Shown here: positions 54,769 through 63,394 of the stretch, one piece after another
Numbering within the stretch: the stretch's first letter is position 1
How the letters are laid out: every line of letters begins with the position of its first letter
NCBI RefSeq assembly: GCF_015704895.1
Contig: NZ_JADQWB010000004.1
Coordinates: forward strand, 124,001 to 188,000
From: Agrobacterium leguminum
GTDB lineage: Bacteria > Pseudomonadota > Alphaproteobacteria > Rhizobiales > Rhizobiaceae
DNA: 64,000 nucleotides
Direction: 5' to 3'
Made by a program: the position numbers and the translations under genes
The notes under the pieces: model-generated
What the model saw: only the letters and a program-made list of their open reading frames with translations
Told to the model about the DNA's origin: nothing
Database searches by the model: none

Positions 54769-54784
54769 TTATGGCGTACCAGCT
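54769..54784. promoter_or_regulatory. Candidate operator before the GntR/FCD gene
   Basis: TTATGGCGTACCAGCT; identical at 12 of 16 positions to the reverse complement of the 11-gene operon palindrome. On the minus strand it overlaps CATAAT, a possible -10 for the regulator. Confidence 0.55.
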
Positions 54785-54792
54785 TATTTAGC

Positions 54793-54825
54793 GCCGTGCT
54801 CTGCTTAAGGCAACATCAGCACGGC
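54793..54825 (-). terminator. Stem-loop downstream of purU
   Basis: GCCGTGCT / AGCACGGC, 17-base loop, 14 bp after the purU stop. The following minus-strand bases (GCTAAATAAG) are not T-rich, so termination is uncertain. Confidence 0.4.
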
Positions 54826-54838
54826 TCACGCAGAATGC

Positions 54839-55723
54839 TCATCCCATTCTTTCCGAAGCGTAAGAGCCGGGACCGGGGGGAAACACCACGGTTCGGCTGC
54901 CGTTCAGGAATACACGACGATGAATATGGGCGTGGATGGCACGCGCCAGCACCTGCGCCTCCACGTCGCGGCCGAGCGACACGTAATCCTCGGCCGACTG
55001 GGCATGGGTGATGCGCACGGTATCCTGCTCGATGATCGGTCCCTCATCCAGATCGGCAGTCACATAATGCGCCGTCGCGCCAATCAGCTTCACACCGCGC
55101 TGATAGGCCTGCTTGTAAGGGTTGGCCCCCTTGAAGGACGGCAGGAAGGAGTGGTGGATATTGATGATCCTGCCCGACATCGCCTCGCACATCCTGTCGG
55201 AAAGCACCTGCATGTAACGCGCCAGCACGATGAGTTCCGTACCCGAGCTTTCGACGATCTCCATGATCCGGGCTTCGGCCTGCGGCTTGTTCTCTTTCGT
55301 CACCGGAATGTGGTGGAACGGAATGTCGTGATTGACGACGACCTTCTGGTACTCGAAATGGTTGGAAACCACGCCGACAATATCGATCGGCAGCGCCCCG
55401 ATGCGCCAGCGGTAGAGCAGGTCATTGAGGCAATGGCCGAAGCGCGACACCATCAAAAGAACCTTCATCCGCTCTGCCTGGTCGTGCAGCGCCACCTCCA
55501 TGCCGAATTTTTCCGAGATCGGCGCCAGCCCGGCCATCAAGGCGTCGCGTGTCGCACCCTCCTCGGAAATGAAACCCACGCGTATGAAAAAACGGCCGGT
55601 ACCGAGATCGTCGAATTGCGAACTATCGACGATGTTGCACCCCTTCTCAGCGAGAAAGCCTGAAAGGGCGGCGACAATGCCGCGGGTGGATTTGCATGTC
55701 ACGGTCAGGACGAAGTTCGTCAT
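54839..55723 (-). CDS. purU: Formyltetrahydrofolate deformylase
   Basis: 294 aa: N-terminal ACT domain (about 4-80) and a formyltransferase-type catalytic domain with GRIINIHHSFLPSFKGANPY and the catalytic ATAHYVTADLDEGPII segment. It hydrolyses 10-formyl-THF to formate and THF. Next to the methylamine-type genes it would release the methyl carbon, captured on folate as methylene- and then formyl-THF, as formate. Confidence 0.93.
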   Translation of the reverse strand: MTNFVLTVTCKSTRGIVAALSGFLAEKGCNIVDSSQFDDLGTGRFFIRVGFISEEGATRDALMAGLAPISEKFGMEVALHDQAERMKVLLMVSRFGHCLNDLLYRWRIGALPIDIVGVVSNHFEYQKVVVNHDIPFHHIPVTKENKPQAEARIMEIVESSGTELIVLARYMQVLSDRMCEAMSGRIINIHHSFLPSFKGANPYKQAYQRGVKLIGATAHYVTADLDEGPIIEQDTVRITHAQSAEDYVSLGRDVEAQVLARAIHAHIHRRVFLNGSRTVVFPPGPGSYASERMG

Positions 55724-55747
55724 CTGGCACTCTTTCTGTCATCGATA

Positions 55748-55852
55748 AAGCATGTCTCCCAAAAGTGTGCAGCGGTTTTGGAACCAAGACATGCTTAAAA
55801 ACAAAGATCTAAAGCGCGTGGCATGAATCAGATTGGACGCGACGCGCTTTAG
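55748..55852. repeat. Composite rhizobial-type palindromic repeat between glnT-type gene and purU
   Basis: Two hairpins in tandem: AAGCATGTCT (55748) / AGACATGCTT (55787) and CTAAAGCGCGT (55809) / ACGCGCTTTAG (55842). The sequence between them (ACAAAGATCTAAAGCGCG) is typical of short intergenic repeats I associate with Rhizobiaceae. It sits in the spacer of two genes on the same strand. Confidence 0.65.
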
Positions 55853-55859
55853 CGGAAAA

Positions 55860-55884
55860 CCCCGCGCTTTTGATCAGCGCGGGG
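55860..55884 (-). terminator. Terminator of the gmaS/mgs operon
   Basis: CCCCGCGCT / AGCGCGGGG stem with a 7-base loop, followed on the minus strand by TTTTCCGC, 10 bp after the gmaS-like stop codon. Confidence 0.8.
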
Positions 55885-55894
55885 AAAACCGGGC

Positions 55895-57202
55895 TCAGAC
55901 GTCGAGGGTGGTCTGATGCTCCCAGGCGGTGAATTGCGAGCAATAGCTGTTCCACTCACCCTGCTTGAGCTTCAGATAGGCCTTGGAGAATTCAGTGCCG
56001 AGAGCCTGCTGCAATTCCGCGTCCTTCTCATATTCGCGCAGCGCATCGAGAAGGTTAAGCGGCAGCTTCGGTGCATCCGTGACCTTGTGGCCCTCGCGGT
56101 ACATGTCGATATCGTAGTGCGGACCGGGATCGGCCTTGGAACGGACACCGGAAAGGCCGGCCGCGATGATGATGGCCTGCAGCAGATAGGGGTTCACGGC
56201 TCCATCCGGCAGGCGCAGTTCAAACCGCCCCGGCCCCGGCACGCGCACCATATGGGTGCGGTTATTGCCGGTCCAGGTCACCGTATTCGGCGCCCAGGTC
56301 GCGCCGGAAATGGTGCGTGGCGCGTTGATGCGTTTGTAGGAATTGACCGTCGGATTGGTGACGGCCGCAAGCGCGGACGCATGTTTCATGATGCCGCCGA
56401 GAAACGTCTTGCCCTTGGCCGACAGACCGAACGGCATTTCCCTGTCGGCAAAGGCGTTGACCTTGCCGTCGAGGTCCCAGACCGAAATATGGGCATGGCA
56501 GCCATTGCCGGTCAGGCCCTTGAAAGGCTTCGGCATGAAGGTGGCGCGCAGCCCGTGTTTTTCGGCAACGGATTTGACCATGAATTTGAAGAAGGAATGT
56601 TTGTCTGCGGTCTGCAGCGCGTCGTCATATTCCCAGTTCATCTCGAACTGGCCGTTCGCGTCCTCATGGTCGTTCTGGTAGGGCTTCCAGCCCAGCTCCA
56701 GCATGTAATCGCAAATCTCGGCGATCACATCGTAACGGCGCATCACCGCCTGCTGGTCGTAGCAGGGCTTTTCCGCCGTGTCGTATTCGTCGGAGATTTT
56801 CGCACCATCCGGCGAAATCAGGAAAAATTCCGGCTCCACGCCGGTCTTGACCCTGAGCCCTTCGCTCGCCGCCTCAGCGATGAGCTTTTTCAGCACCACG
56901 CGCGGCGCCTGCTCCACCGGCTGGTCTTCCATCACGCAATCGGCGGCGACCCAGGCGACATCCTTTTTCCATGGAAGCTGGATGACCGAGGAGGCGTCGG
57001 GCACGGCGAAAAGATCGGGATGGGCGGGCGTCAGATCGAACCAGGTGGCAAAGCCCGCAAAACCCGCGCCATCCTTCTGCATATCGGCAATCGCTTCTGC
57101 GGGAACCAGCTTGGCGCGCTGGCCGCCGAAGAGATCGGTATAACTGATCATGAAATATTTGATGCCCTTTTCGGCAGCAAATTTGGAGAGGTCCAGTGTC
57201 AC
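55895..57202 (-). CDS. glnT: GlnT/GmaS-type glutamine synthetase homologue
   Basis: 435 aa from the GTG at 57202, which follows AAGGGGA; the frame continues upstream without an ATG that has a ribosome binding site. Glutamine-synthetase fold with metal ligands in TGVEPEFFLI, DHEDANGQFEMNW and GNGCHAHIS, and substrate segment NNRTHMVRVPGPGRFELR. It belongs to the short GlnT/GmaS class. With the three glutamate-synthase-like genes upstream and sox-like genes nearby, gamma-glutamylmethylamide synthetase (gmaS) is the best functional reading: glutamate + methylamine + ATP. Ordinary glutamine synthesis is the alternative. Confidence 0.88.
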   Translation of the reverse strand: MTLDLSKFAAEKGIKYFMISYTDLFGGQRAKLVPAEAIADMQKDGAGFAGFATWFDLTPAHPDLFAVPDASSVIQLPWKKDVAWVAADCVMEDQPVEQAPRVVLKKLIAEAASEGLRVKTGVEPEFFLISPDGAKISDEYDTAEKPCYDQQAVMRRYDVIAEICDYMLELGWKPYQNDHEDANGQFEMNWEYDDALQTADKHSFFKFMVKSVAEKHGLRATFMPKPFKGLTGNGCHAHISVWDLDGKVNAFADREMPFGLSAKGKTFLGGIMKHASALAAVTNPTVNSYKRINAPRTISGATWAPNTVTWTGNNRTHMVRVPGPGRFELRLPDGAVNPYLLQAIIIAAGLSGVRSKADPGPHYDIDMYREGHKVTDAPKLPLNLLDALREYEKDAELQQALGTEFSKAYLKLKQGEWNSYCSQFTAWEHQTTLDV

Positions 57203-57288
57203 GTCATTCCCCTTTTTTTGAATATCAGACACTTCATCGAAAAAAGACGGGCACATCCTCCCAAATGCGCCCGTCCGTTCTTTATGGC

Positions 57289-58617
57289 TTAAAAGCTGCC
57301 TTTGCCCGGGAACCAGTTGGTTCCCGCCAACGGAACCTGCGCCATTGCGGCAGCCTCCATCGTCAGCGCCACCAGATCTTCCGGCTCCAGATTATGGAGA
57401 TGGTTCTTGCCGCAGGCGCGCGCGATGGTCTGCGCTTCGAGCGTCATGACCTTCAGATAGTTGGCAAGGCGACGACCGGCGGCGACGGGATCGAGGCGTG
57501 CGGCAAGTTCCGGGTCCTGCGTGGTGATGCCGGCGGGGTCTTTGCCCTCGTGCCAGTCATCGTAAGCGCCGGCCGTGGTGCCGAGTTTCTGATATTCGTC
57601 TTCCCACTTGGGATCGTTGTCGCCCAGCGCAACCAGCGCCGCCGTGCCGATGGCGACCGCATCCGCACCCAGCGCCAGCGCCTTGGCGACATCAGCACCC
57701 GAACGGATGCCGCCAGAGACGATCAGCTGCACCTTGCGGTGCATGCCGAGATCCTGAAGCGCCTGCACGGCGGGGCGAATGCAGGCGAGCGTGGGCATGC
57801 CGACATTTTCGATGAAGACATCCTGCGTGGCGGCCGTACCGCCCTGCATGCCATCCAGCACCACCACATCGGCACCGGCCTTCACCGCCAACGCCGTGTC
57901 GTAATAGGGCCGCGCGCCGCCAACCTTGATATAGATCGGCTTTTCCCAGTCGGTAATTTCGCGCAGTTCGAGGATCTTGATTTCCAGATCGTCCGGGCCG
58001 GTCCAATCGGGATGGCGGCAGGCGGAGCGCTGATCGATGCCCTTCGGCAGGTTGCGCATATTGGCGACGCGATCGGAAATCTTCTGACCGAGCAACATGC
58101 CGCCGCCGCCCGGTTTCGCGCCCTGACCGACGACGACCTCGATGGCATCCGCACGGCGCAGATCCTTCGGGTTCATGCCGTAACGAGAGGGGAGATACTG
58201 GTAAACCAGCGTCTGGCTGTGGCCGCGCTCCTCATCCGTCATGCCGCCATCGCCCGTCGTGGTGGAGGTGCCGGCGATTGTCGCGCCACGGCCGAGCGCT
58301 TCCTTGGCGTTGCCTGACAGAGCACCGAAGCTCATGCCGGCAATGGTGATCGGCGTTTTCAGCGTGATCGGCTTCCTGGCGAAGCGCGTGCCGAGCATAA
58401 CTGTCGTATCGCATTTCTCGCGATAACCCTCGAGCGGATAACGCGAGATGGACGCGCCGAGAAACAGGAGATCGTCGAAATGCGGCACCTTGCGCTTGGT
58501 GCCCGCGCCGCGAATATCATAGATGCCGGTCGCAGCCGCGCGGCGGATTTCCGCCAGCGTATGGTCATCGAAAGTTGCGGATTTGCGCGGCGGGGTAAAG
58601 GGGTTGTGATAGCTCAT
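57289..58617 (-). CDS. Glutamate-synthase FMN-domain protein (GlxD / N-methylglutamate synthase subunit)
   Basis: 442 aa from ATG 58617, chosen because it gives the family start MSYHNPFTPPRKSATF and has GAGGGA upstream. It corresponds to the FMN-binding barrel of GltB (GQGAKPGGGGMLLGQKIS, VVLDGMQGGTAATQD, IVSGGIRSGADVAKALALGADAV). In the N-methylglutamate pathway this subunit joins methylamine-derived nitrogen and glutamate carbon (mgsC). It follows the GXGXG subunit gene by 16 bp. Confidence 0.88.
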   Translation of the reverse strand: MSYHNPFTPPRKSATFDDHTLAEIRRAAATGIYDIRGAGTKRKVPHFDDLLFLGASISRYPLEGYREKCDTTVMLGTRFARKPITLKTPITIAGMSFGALSGNAKEALGRGATIAGTSTTTGDGGMTDEERGHSQTLVYQYLPSRYGMNPKDLRRADAIEVVVGQGAKPGGGGMLLGQKISDRVANMRNLPKGIDQRSACRHPDWTGPDDLEIKILELREITDWEKPIYIKVGGARPYYDTALAVKAGADVVVLDGMQGGTAATQDVFIENVGMPTLACIRPAVQALQDLGMHRKVQLIVSGGIRSGADVAKALALGADAVAIGTAALVALGDNDPKWEDEYQKLGTTAGAYDDWHEGKDPAGITTQDPELAARLDPVAAGRRLANYLKVMTLEAQTIARACGKNHLHNLEPEDLVALTMEAAAMAQVPLAGTNWFPGKGSF

Positions 58618-58633
58618 CGGAATATCCCTCGCC

Positions 58634-59320
58634 TCAATACGCGTCGGCGTTGTCGATGTTGAAATTATAGAGCGTGCGGGCCGAGCCGTAGCGCTTGAAC
58701 TCGTCAGGGCTGACATCCGTGACGCCGGCCTTTTCCAGAAGTTCGGCAAGCTTTTCGAGATGTTCGGGCCGCATCTCCTTCTCGATGCAATCGGCCCCGA
58801 GGCTCTTCACCGAACCGCGCACGAAAAGCTTCGCCTCATAAAGGGAATCGCCCAGCGCATCGCCCGCATCGCCGCAGACGACGAGATGGCCGGACTGGCC
58901 CATGAAGGCCGACATGTGGCCGATATTGCCCTTCACGACGATATCGATGCCCTTCATGGAAATGCCGCAGCGGGAGGCGGCATTGCCCTTGATGACCAGA
59001 AGCCCGCCGCGGCCTGTGGCGCCGGCATATTGCGAGGCGTCGCCCTCGATGACGACCGTGCCGGACATCATGTTCTCAGCGACACCCGGCCCGGCCGAGC
59101 CGTGCACGGTGACATTGCCGCCATCATTCATGCCGGCGCAATAATAACCAACCGAACCGTGCACATCGACGGTGACGGGGCTGTCGATGCCGACCGCCAC
59201 GGCATGGTGGCCGCGCGGATTGACGACCTCGAATTCGGTGTCGTTCGCGCCCGAGGAAAGACCGTGGAGCGCCTTGTTGAGTTCACGCAGCGGCGTGTGG
59301 GAGAGATCGAAAACTGGCAT
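58634..59320 (-). CDS. GXGXG-domain subunit (GlxC / N-methylglutamate synthase subunit)
   Basis: 228 aa made almost wholly of the beta-helix domain that forms the C-terminus of GltB: repeated Gly motifs (GSVGYYCAGMNDGGNVTVHG, GNAASRCGISMKG, GNIGHMSAFMGQSGHLVV). It has a structural role in the synthase complex. It is translated between the amidotransferase and FMN subunits (mgsB by analogy). Confidence 0.88.
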   Translation of the reverse strand: MPVFDLSHTPLRELNKALHGLSSGANDTEFEVVNPRGHHAVAVGIDSPVTVDVHGSVGYYCAGMNDGGNVTVHGSAGPGVAENMMSGTVVIEGDASQYAGATGRGGLLVIKGNAASRCGISMKGIDIVVKGNIGHMSAFMGQSGHLVVCGDAGDALGDSLYEAKLFVRGSVKSLGADCIEKEMRPEHLEKLAELLEKAGVTDVSPDEFKRYGSARTLYNFNIDNADAY

Positions 59321-59357
59321 GGATTATGACTTTCAAAACAGGCGCCGATGACGGGTC

Positions 59358-60263
59358 TCAGGCGGCCTTTTCATGGTCCCAGAAATAGACGGTCGCCGGT
59401 TCCGGCTCCCAGACGCGGGCATTTTCAATGCCGGGCAGATTGACCAGAGCGCGATACTCAGAGCCGAAAGCGACATATTGGTCGGTCTCGGCCATGACAG
59501 CAGGCTTGCAGGCGATGGGATCACGCACCACGCCGAAACCGGATTTGGTGCCGACGACGAAAGTGAAGAAACCATCGAGATCGTCGAGCGCGCCGGTCAG
59601 CGCCTCGCCCAGATCCTTGCCCTTGGCCATTTCCGCCGTGAGATAGGCGGCGGCGACTTCCGAGTCGTTCTGGGTCTCGAAGACCATGCCTTCGCGCACC
59701 AGTTCGCGGCGCAGATTATTGTGGTTGGAAAGCGAGCCATTATGCACCAGGCACTGGTCTGCACCGGTGGAGAAGGGATGCGCGCCAAGCGTCGTCACCG
59801 CCGATTCCGTCGCCATGCGGGTGTGGCCGATGCCATGGGTGCCGGCCATGGAACGCACGTCAAAACGGGTGACGACATCCTTCGGAAGACCGGTTTCCTT
59901 GTAGATTTCGACGCTGTCGCCGGAACCCATCACGCGCACATTCGGGCGGATTGCGGAAAGAACCGCGCGGATACCATTCAGCTTCTCGGCGGGAATATCG
60001 AGAACAGCATGAGTGCTTTTCACCGTGACTGCGGCATCGACGCCGCTTTCCTTCAGCGCTTCGGCGAGGCCGGAAAAATCGGCGGCCGGATTGGCCGACT
60101 GGATCGTCACTTTCGCGCGGCCATTGGCAGCGCTTCCGTAGATCGCGATGCCGGCCGAATCCGGGCCACGATCGGTCATGGTGACGAGCATGTCCGAAAG
60201 CAGCTGACCCAGCTGCGGTTCAAGGCTTTTGTCTTTCAGGAATAGTCCAACAATGCCGCACAT
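59358..60263 (-). CDS. Class II glutamine amidotransferase subunit (GlxB / N-methylglutamate synthase subunit)
   Basis: 301 aa beginning MCGIVGLFL, so Cys2 is the N-terminal nucleophile; further Ntn-type blocks are DRGPDSAGIAIYG, GHTRMATES and LVHNGSLSNHNNLRRELV. It would act on gamma-glutamylmethylamide (or glutamine), passing the amine to the FMN subunit. First gene of the operon with the two synthase subunits and the GlnT-type gene; its promoter region contains a perfect 12-bp palindrome. Confidence 0.9.
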   Translation of the reverse strand: MCGIVGLFLKDKSLEPQLGQLLSDMLVTMTDRGPDSAGIAIYGSAANGRAKVTIQSANPAADFSGLAEALKESGVDAAVTVKSTHAVLDIPAEKLNGIRAVLSAIRPNVRVMGSGDSVEIYKETGLPKDVVTRFDVRSMAGTHGIGHTRMATESAVTTLGAHPFSTGADQCLVHNGSLSNHNNLRRELVREGMVFETQNDSEVAAAYLTAEMAKGKDLGEALTGALDDLDGFFTFVVGTKSGFGVVRDPIACKPAVMAETDQYVAFGSEYRALVNLPGIENARVWEPEPATVYFWDHEKAA

Positions 60264-60304
60264 CGACAGGCACCTCCATTCGTTTCTGAATGAAGGGCTA
60301 ACAT

Positions 60305-60324
60305 ATGGAATTCCATTCCGTCAA
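60305..60324 (-). promoter_or_regulatory. Promoter element and palindrome before the glxB-type gene
   Basis: ATGGAATTCCAT (60305-60316) lies just downstream of a -35 TTGACG (60319-60324, minus strand), inside the promoter spacer. It is a probable operator, most simply for the adjacent XRE-cupin regulator. Confidence 0.5.
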
Positions 60325-60359
60325 CTATCAGGAATATTTTTTTCTTCTAAGGCAAATTA

Positions 60360-61025
60360 TCAATCATTGCCCAGCCGCCTTTGCGGATAGGAAATGATCG
60401 ACAGATAACGGGCGGGAAGCTTCACCAATTCCTCCGGCCCGTGCGGCGCGTCGGCGTCGAAAAACAGGCTGTCGCCGGCCTGCATGGTGAAAAGCTGCTC
60501 GCCGTGGCGGTAAACCACCTCGCCTTCCAGCATGTAGAGAAACTCCATTCCCTCATGCTGGAAGGTCGGGAACACGTCCGAATCCTTGGTCAGCGTGATG
60601 AGATAGGGCTCGACGGTGACGCCGCTGGTATTGTTGTCGATATGGCCGAGCAGGCTGTATTGATGACCGGCGCGCGTGCCCCTGCGCTCGATATTCACGC
60701 CCTGCCCCGCCTTGACGAAGGTGGCGCTGCGCGGTTCCTCGAAACCGCGAAAGAAGGCCGTGATCGGCACGCCCAGCGCCTTTGAGAGCGTCTGCAGCGT
60801 GGTGAGCGACGGCGAGATATTGCCGTTTTCGATCTTGGAAAGCATGCCCACGGAAACGCCGGTGGCCGATGCAAGATCGGTGATCGTGATGCCGAGTTTC
60901 TTGCGATAGGCACGCACCTCATGGCCAATCGCCATTTCCAGATTATTGACCCTTGGCTCGCGGATGGCATGGGGATCCTGCGACAGGAACTGCGCAGTTT
61001 CGGTCTTGGTGGTATCCTTCGCCAT
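60360..61025 (-). CDS. XRE-cupin transcriptional regulator
   Basis: 221 aa from ATG 61025 (GGAGGA upstream; a start 15 bases earlier would hide this site). Helix-turn-helix about residues 33-88 (ITDLASATGVSVGMLSKIENG) and a C-terminal cupin (about 145-215, FQHEGMEFLYMLEGEVVYRHGE). This class (PuuR/SutR-like) usually represses catabolic genes for amines, amino acids or sulfur compounds. It lies upstream of the mgs-type operon on the same strand with its own intergenic region. Confidence 0.9.
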   Translation of the reverse strand: MAKDTTKTETAQFLSQDPHAIREPRVNNLEMAIGHEVRAYRKKLGITITDLASATGVSVGMLSKIENGNISPSLTTLQTLSKALGVPITAFFRGFEEPRSATFVKAGQGVNIERRGTRAGHQYSLLGHIDNNTSGVTVEPYLITLTKDSDVFPTFQHEGMEFLYMLEGEVVYRHGEQLFTMQAGDSLFFDADAPHGPEELVKLPARYLSIISYPQRRLGND

Positions 61026-61074
61026 GGGGTCCTCCGGCATTATCGTGTTTTCCCTTCCTTACAGGAAAACTATT

Positions 61075-62049
61075 TTAATTCGGAGGAAATCTTTGCCGCA
61101 GTGTATTTGGGGTATGGCCGAACCGGGCCTTGAAGCTTCCCGAAAAATGCCCGGCGCTTGAGAAGCCGGTGGCGAAGGCCACTTCGGCAATGGAGAGCGG
61201 GCTTTGCTCCAGCAGCCGCCGGGCGTGATCGAGGCGGATCGCGCGGTATGTTTCCAGAAACGTCGTTTTCAGATGGGTTGCGAAAAGCCGGTCGAGGTGG
61301 CGCGCGCTGGTTCCCGCCAGTTTCGCCATGGTCTGCCGGTCGAGCGGGCTTTCGATGGTCGTTTCCATTTTTTCCAGCACGGTCAGCAGGGCCGGATGGT
61401 TGGTGCCATGGCGCTCGGCGGCGGAACCCCTTTGCGGCGCGCCGGGTTCGGCCACGGCCGTGTGCAGATACCAGTCGCTGACACGCCGAGCGAAATGAGC
61501 GCCCATTCTCTGCGAAATCATCGCATGCATCATGTCGAGCGGCGCGACGCCGCCGGCGCAGGTGATGCGGTCTCCATCGAAAACGAACCGCGCCTGCCGG
61601 GGCGTGAGATGGCCAAAGGCCTCTTTCAGCACCGGCGCATGCTCCCAGTGAATCGTGAAATCGCGGTTTTCCAGCAATCCCGCCGCCGCCAGCACATAAG
61701 CGCCGCTGGAAATGCCCCCGATCCGGACACCCTGCCGCGCCAGCCGCCTTAACGTCCCGTAGGAATTTTCCGCACCGGTCCAGTCCTGCGGCCCACCCCC
61801 CGCGCAGACGAAGATCGTGTGGCATCTCTCGCCTGCGGTGGCGAGTGCCTCGCAGCCGACAATGATGCCGGAAGAACTTCTGACGGCCTCGCCATCGAAA
61901 GAAAGCGGAACCACATCGTAAAGATCGGTTCCGGCGATCAAATTGGCGGCCCGCAATGGCTCCGCGGCCGAGGCGTAGGACATCAGCGCGAAATTCGGGA
62001 TCAGGATGAAACCAATGCGCTGGACATTCTTCTGCTCAATGATCGTCAT
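61075..62049 (-). CDS. AraC-family regulator with DJ-1/PfpI domain (GlxA/GbdR type)
   Basis: 324 aa: an N-terminal type-1 amidotransferase-like domain (about 8-185, CAGGGPQDW, GGISSGAYVLAAAGLL) and a C-terminal double helix-turn-helix (about 225-320, SIAEVAFATGFSSAGHFSGSFKARFG). Relatives (GbdR, SouR, CdhR) activate betaine, sarcosine or carnitine genes in Pseudomonas. It is divergent from the sox-type operon, and a 13-bp direct repeat at 21-bp spacing sits at its start codon and beyond. Confidence 0.9.
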   Translation of the reverse strand: MTIIEQKNVQRIGFILIPNFALMSYASAAEPLRAANLIAGTDLYDVVPLSFDGEAVRSSSGIIVGCEALATAGERCHTIFVCAGGGPQDWTGAENSYGTLRRLARQGVRIGGISSGAYVLAAAGLLENRDFTIHWEHAPVLKEAFGHLTPRQARFVFDGDRITCAGGVAPLDMMHAMISQRMGAHFARRVSDWYLHTAVAEPGAPQRGSAAERHGTNHPALLTVLEKMETTIESPLDRQTMAKLAGTSARHLDRLFATHLKTTFLETYRAIRLDHARRLLEQSPLSIAEVAFATGFSSAGHFSGSFKARFGHTPNTLRQRFPPN

Positions 62050-62081
62050 GTCTCTTTTTTAAATCATTATGTCCCTTTTTT
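62048..62081. promoter_or_regulatory. 21-bp-spaced direct repeats between the AraC-type gene and soxB
   Basis: ATGTCTCTTTTTT at 62048 and ATGTCCCTTTTTT at 62069, one mismatch in 13. The two-turn spacing is what an AraC-family activator dimer binds. The first copy overlaps the regulator start codon, so autorepression is also possible. Confidence 0.6.
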
Positions 62082-62138
62082 GCAATTCCCTTTCGAACGA
62101 CGCCGGTAAGCTTGCGCCATATCGTTCGAGGTACGCAG

Positions 62139-63389
62139 ATGCGCTATTCCGCCTTTTCAATTTTCAAGAACGGCCTTTTCGGCAACAAGGCGTGGAAACC
62201 CGCCTGGCGGGAGGTGTCTCCGAAACCGCATTATGACGTCATCATCGTTGGCGGCGGCGGACATGGGCTGGCGACGGCCTATTATCTTGCGAAAGAATTC
62301 GGCGTCACCAATGTCGCGGTGCTGGAAAAAAACTACATCGGCTCCGGCAATGTCGGCCGTAACACCACGATCATTCGCTCCAATTATCTGCTGCCGGGTA
62401 ACAATCCTTTCTACGAACTTTCGATGAAACTTTGGGAAGGGCTGGAGCAGGATTTCAATTTCAACGCCATGGTTTCCCAGCGCGGCGTGCTGAACCTCTA
62501 TCATTCGGATGCGCAGCGCGACGCCTATACAAGGCGCGGCAACGCCATGCGGCTGCACGGCGTCGACGCCGAATTGCTGGACCGCGCCGCAGTCAAGGCC
62601 ATGCTGCCGTTTCTCGATTTCGACAATGCCCGCTTTCCGGTGCAGGGCGGCCTGCTGCAAAGACGCGGCGGCACCGTGCGTCACGATGCCGTCGCCTGGG
62701 GTTATGCGCGCGGCGCGGACAGCCGCGGCGTCGATATCATTCAGGGCTGCGAGGTAACCGGCATTCGCCGCGAAAACGGCAGGGTCGTGGGTGTGGAGAC
62801 CGCCAAGGGCTTCATCGGCTGCGGCAAGCTGGCGCTCGCGGCAGCCGGCAATTCCTCGCAGGTGGCCGCCATGGCCGGACTGAAACTGCCGATCGAAAGC
62901 CATGTGCTGCAGGCTTTCGTGTCGGAAGGGCTGAAGCCCTTCATCGATGGCGTCGTCACCTTCGGGGCCGGCCATTTTTACGTCTCGCAATCGGACAAGG
63001 GCGGCCTCGTCTTCGGCGGCGATATAGACGGCTACAATTCCTATGCCCAGCGCGGCAATCTGGCGACGGTCGAACATGTCGCGGAGGCAGGCAAGGCGAT
63101 GATACCGGCGCTCTCCCGCGTCCGGGTGCTACGCTCCTGGGGCGGCATCATGGATATGTCGATGGATGGTTCGCCGATCATCGACCAGACCCCTATCGAC
63201 AATCTCTACCTGAATGCCGGCTGGTGTTATGGCGGCTTCAAGGCGACGCCCGCTTCCGGTTTCTGCTTCGCCCATCTTCTGGCGCGCGGCGCACCGCAGG
63301 AAACGGCAACGGCCTTCCGGCTGGACCGCTTCCGGCGCGGTTATCTCATCGATGAAAAGGGCCAGGGCGCCCAGCCCAACCTTCACTAA
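62139..63389 (+). CDS. soxB: Sarcosine oxidase beta-like / N-methylglutamate dehydrogenase subunit A
   Basis: 416 aa from ATG 62139 (GAGG upstream), giving the family start MRYSAFSIFKNGL. FAD-binding Rossmann motif DVIIVGGGGHGLATAYYLAK (residues about 33-52) and the C-terminal GGFKATPASGF segment are typical of the heterotetrameric sarcosine oxidase beta subunit. In context (gmaS/mgs-type genes, purU) it may instead be mgdA, oxidising N-methylglutamate to glutamate and methylene-THF. Both enzymes are homologous and context decides. Confidence 0.88.
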   Translation: MRYSAFSIFKNGLFGNKAWKPAWREVSPKPHYDVIIVGGGGHGLATAYYLAKEFGVTNVAVLEKNYIGSGNVGRNTTIIRSNYLLPGNNPFYELSMKLWEGLEQDFNFNAMVSQRGVLNLYHSDAQRDAYTRRGNAMRLHGVDAELLDRAAVKAMLPFLDFDNARFPVQGGLLQRRGGTVRHDAVAWGYARGADSRGVDIIQGCEVTGIRRENGRVVGVETAKGFIGCGKLALAAAGNSSQVAAMAGLKLPIESHVLQAFVSEGLKPFIDGVVTFGAGHFYVSQSDKGGLVFGGDIDGYNSYAQRGNLATVEHVAEAGKAMIPALSRVRVLRSWGGIMDMSMDGSPIIDQTPIDNLYLNAGWCYGGFKATPASGFCFAHLLARGAPQETATAFRLDRFRRGYLIDEKGQGAQPNLH

Positions 63390-63394
63390 ATTTG

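Noticed and set aside
60264-60360. Poly-T run near 60337 as a terminator for the XRE-cupin gene
   Set aside because: The T-run has no preceding stem on the correct strand and lies upstream of the mgs-type promoter instead.
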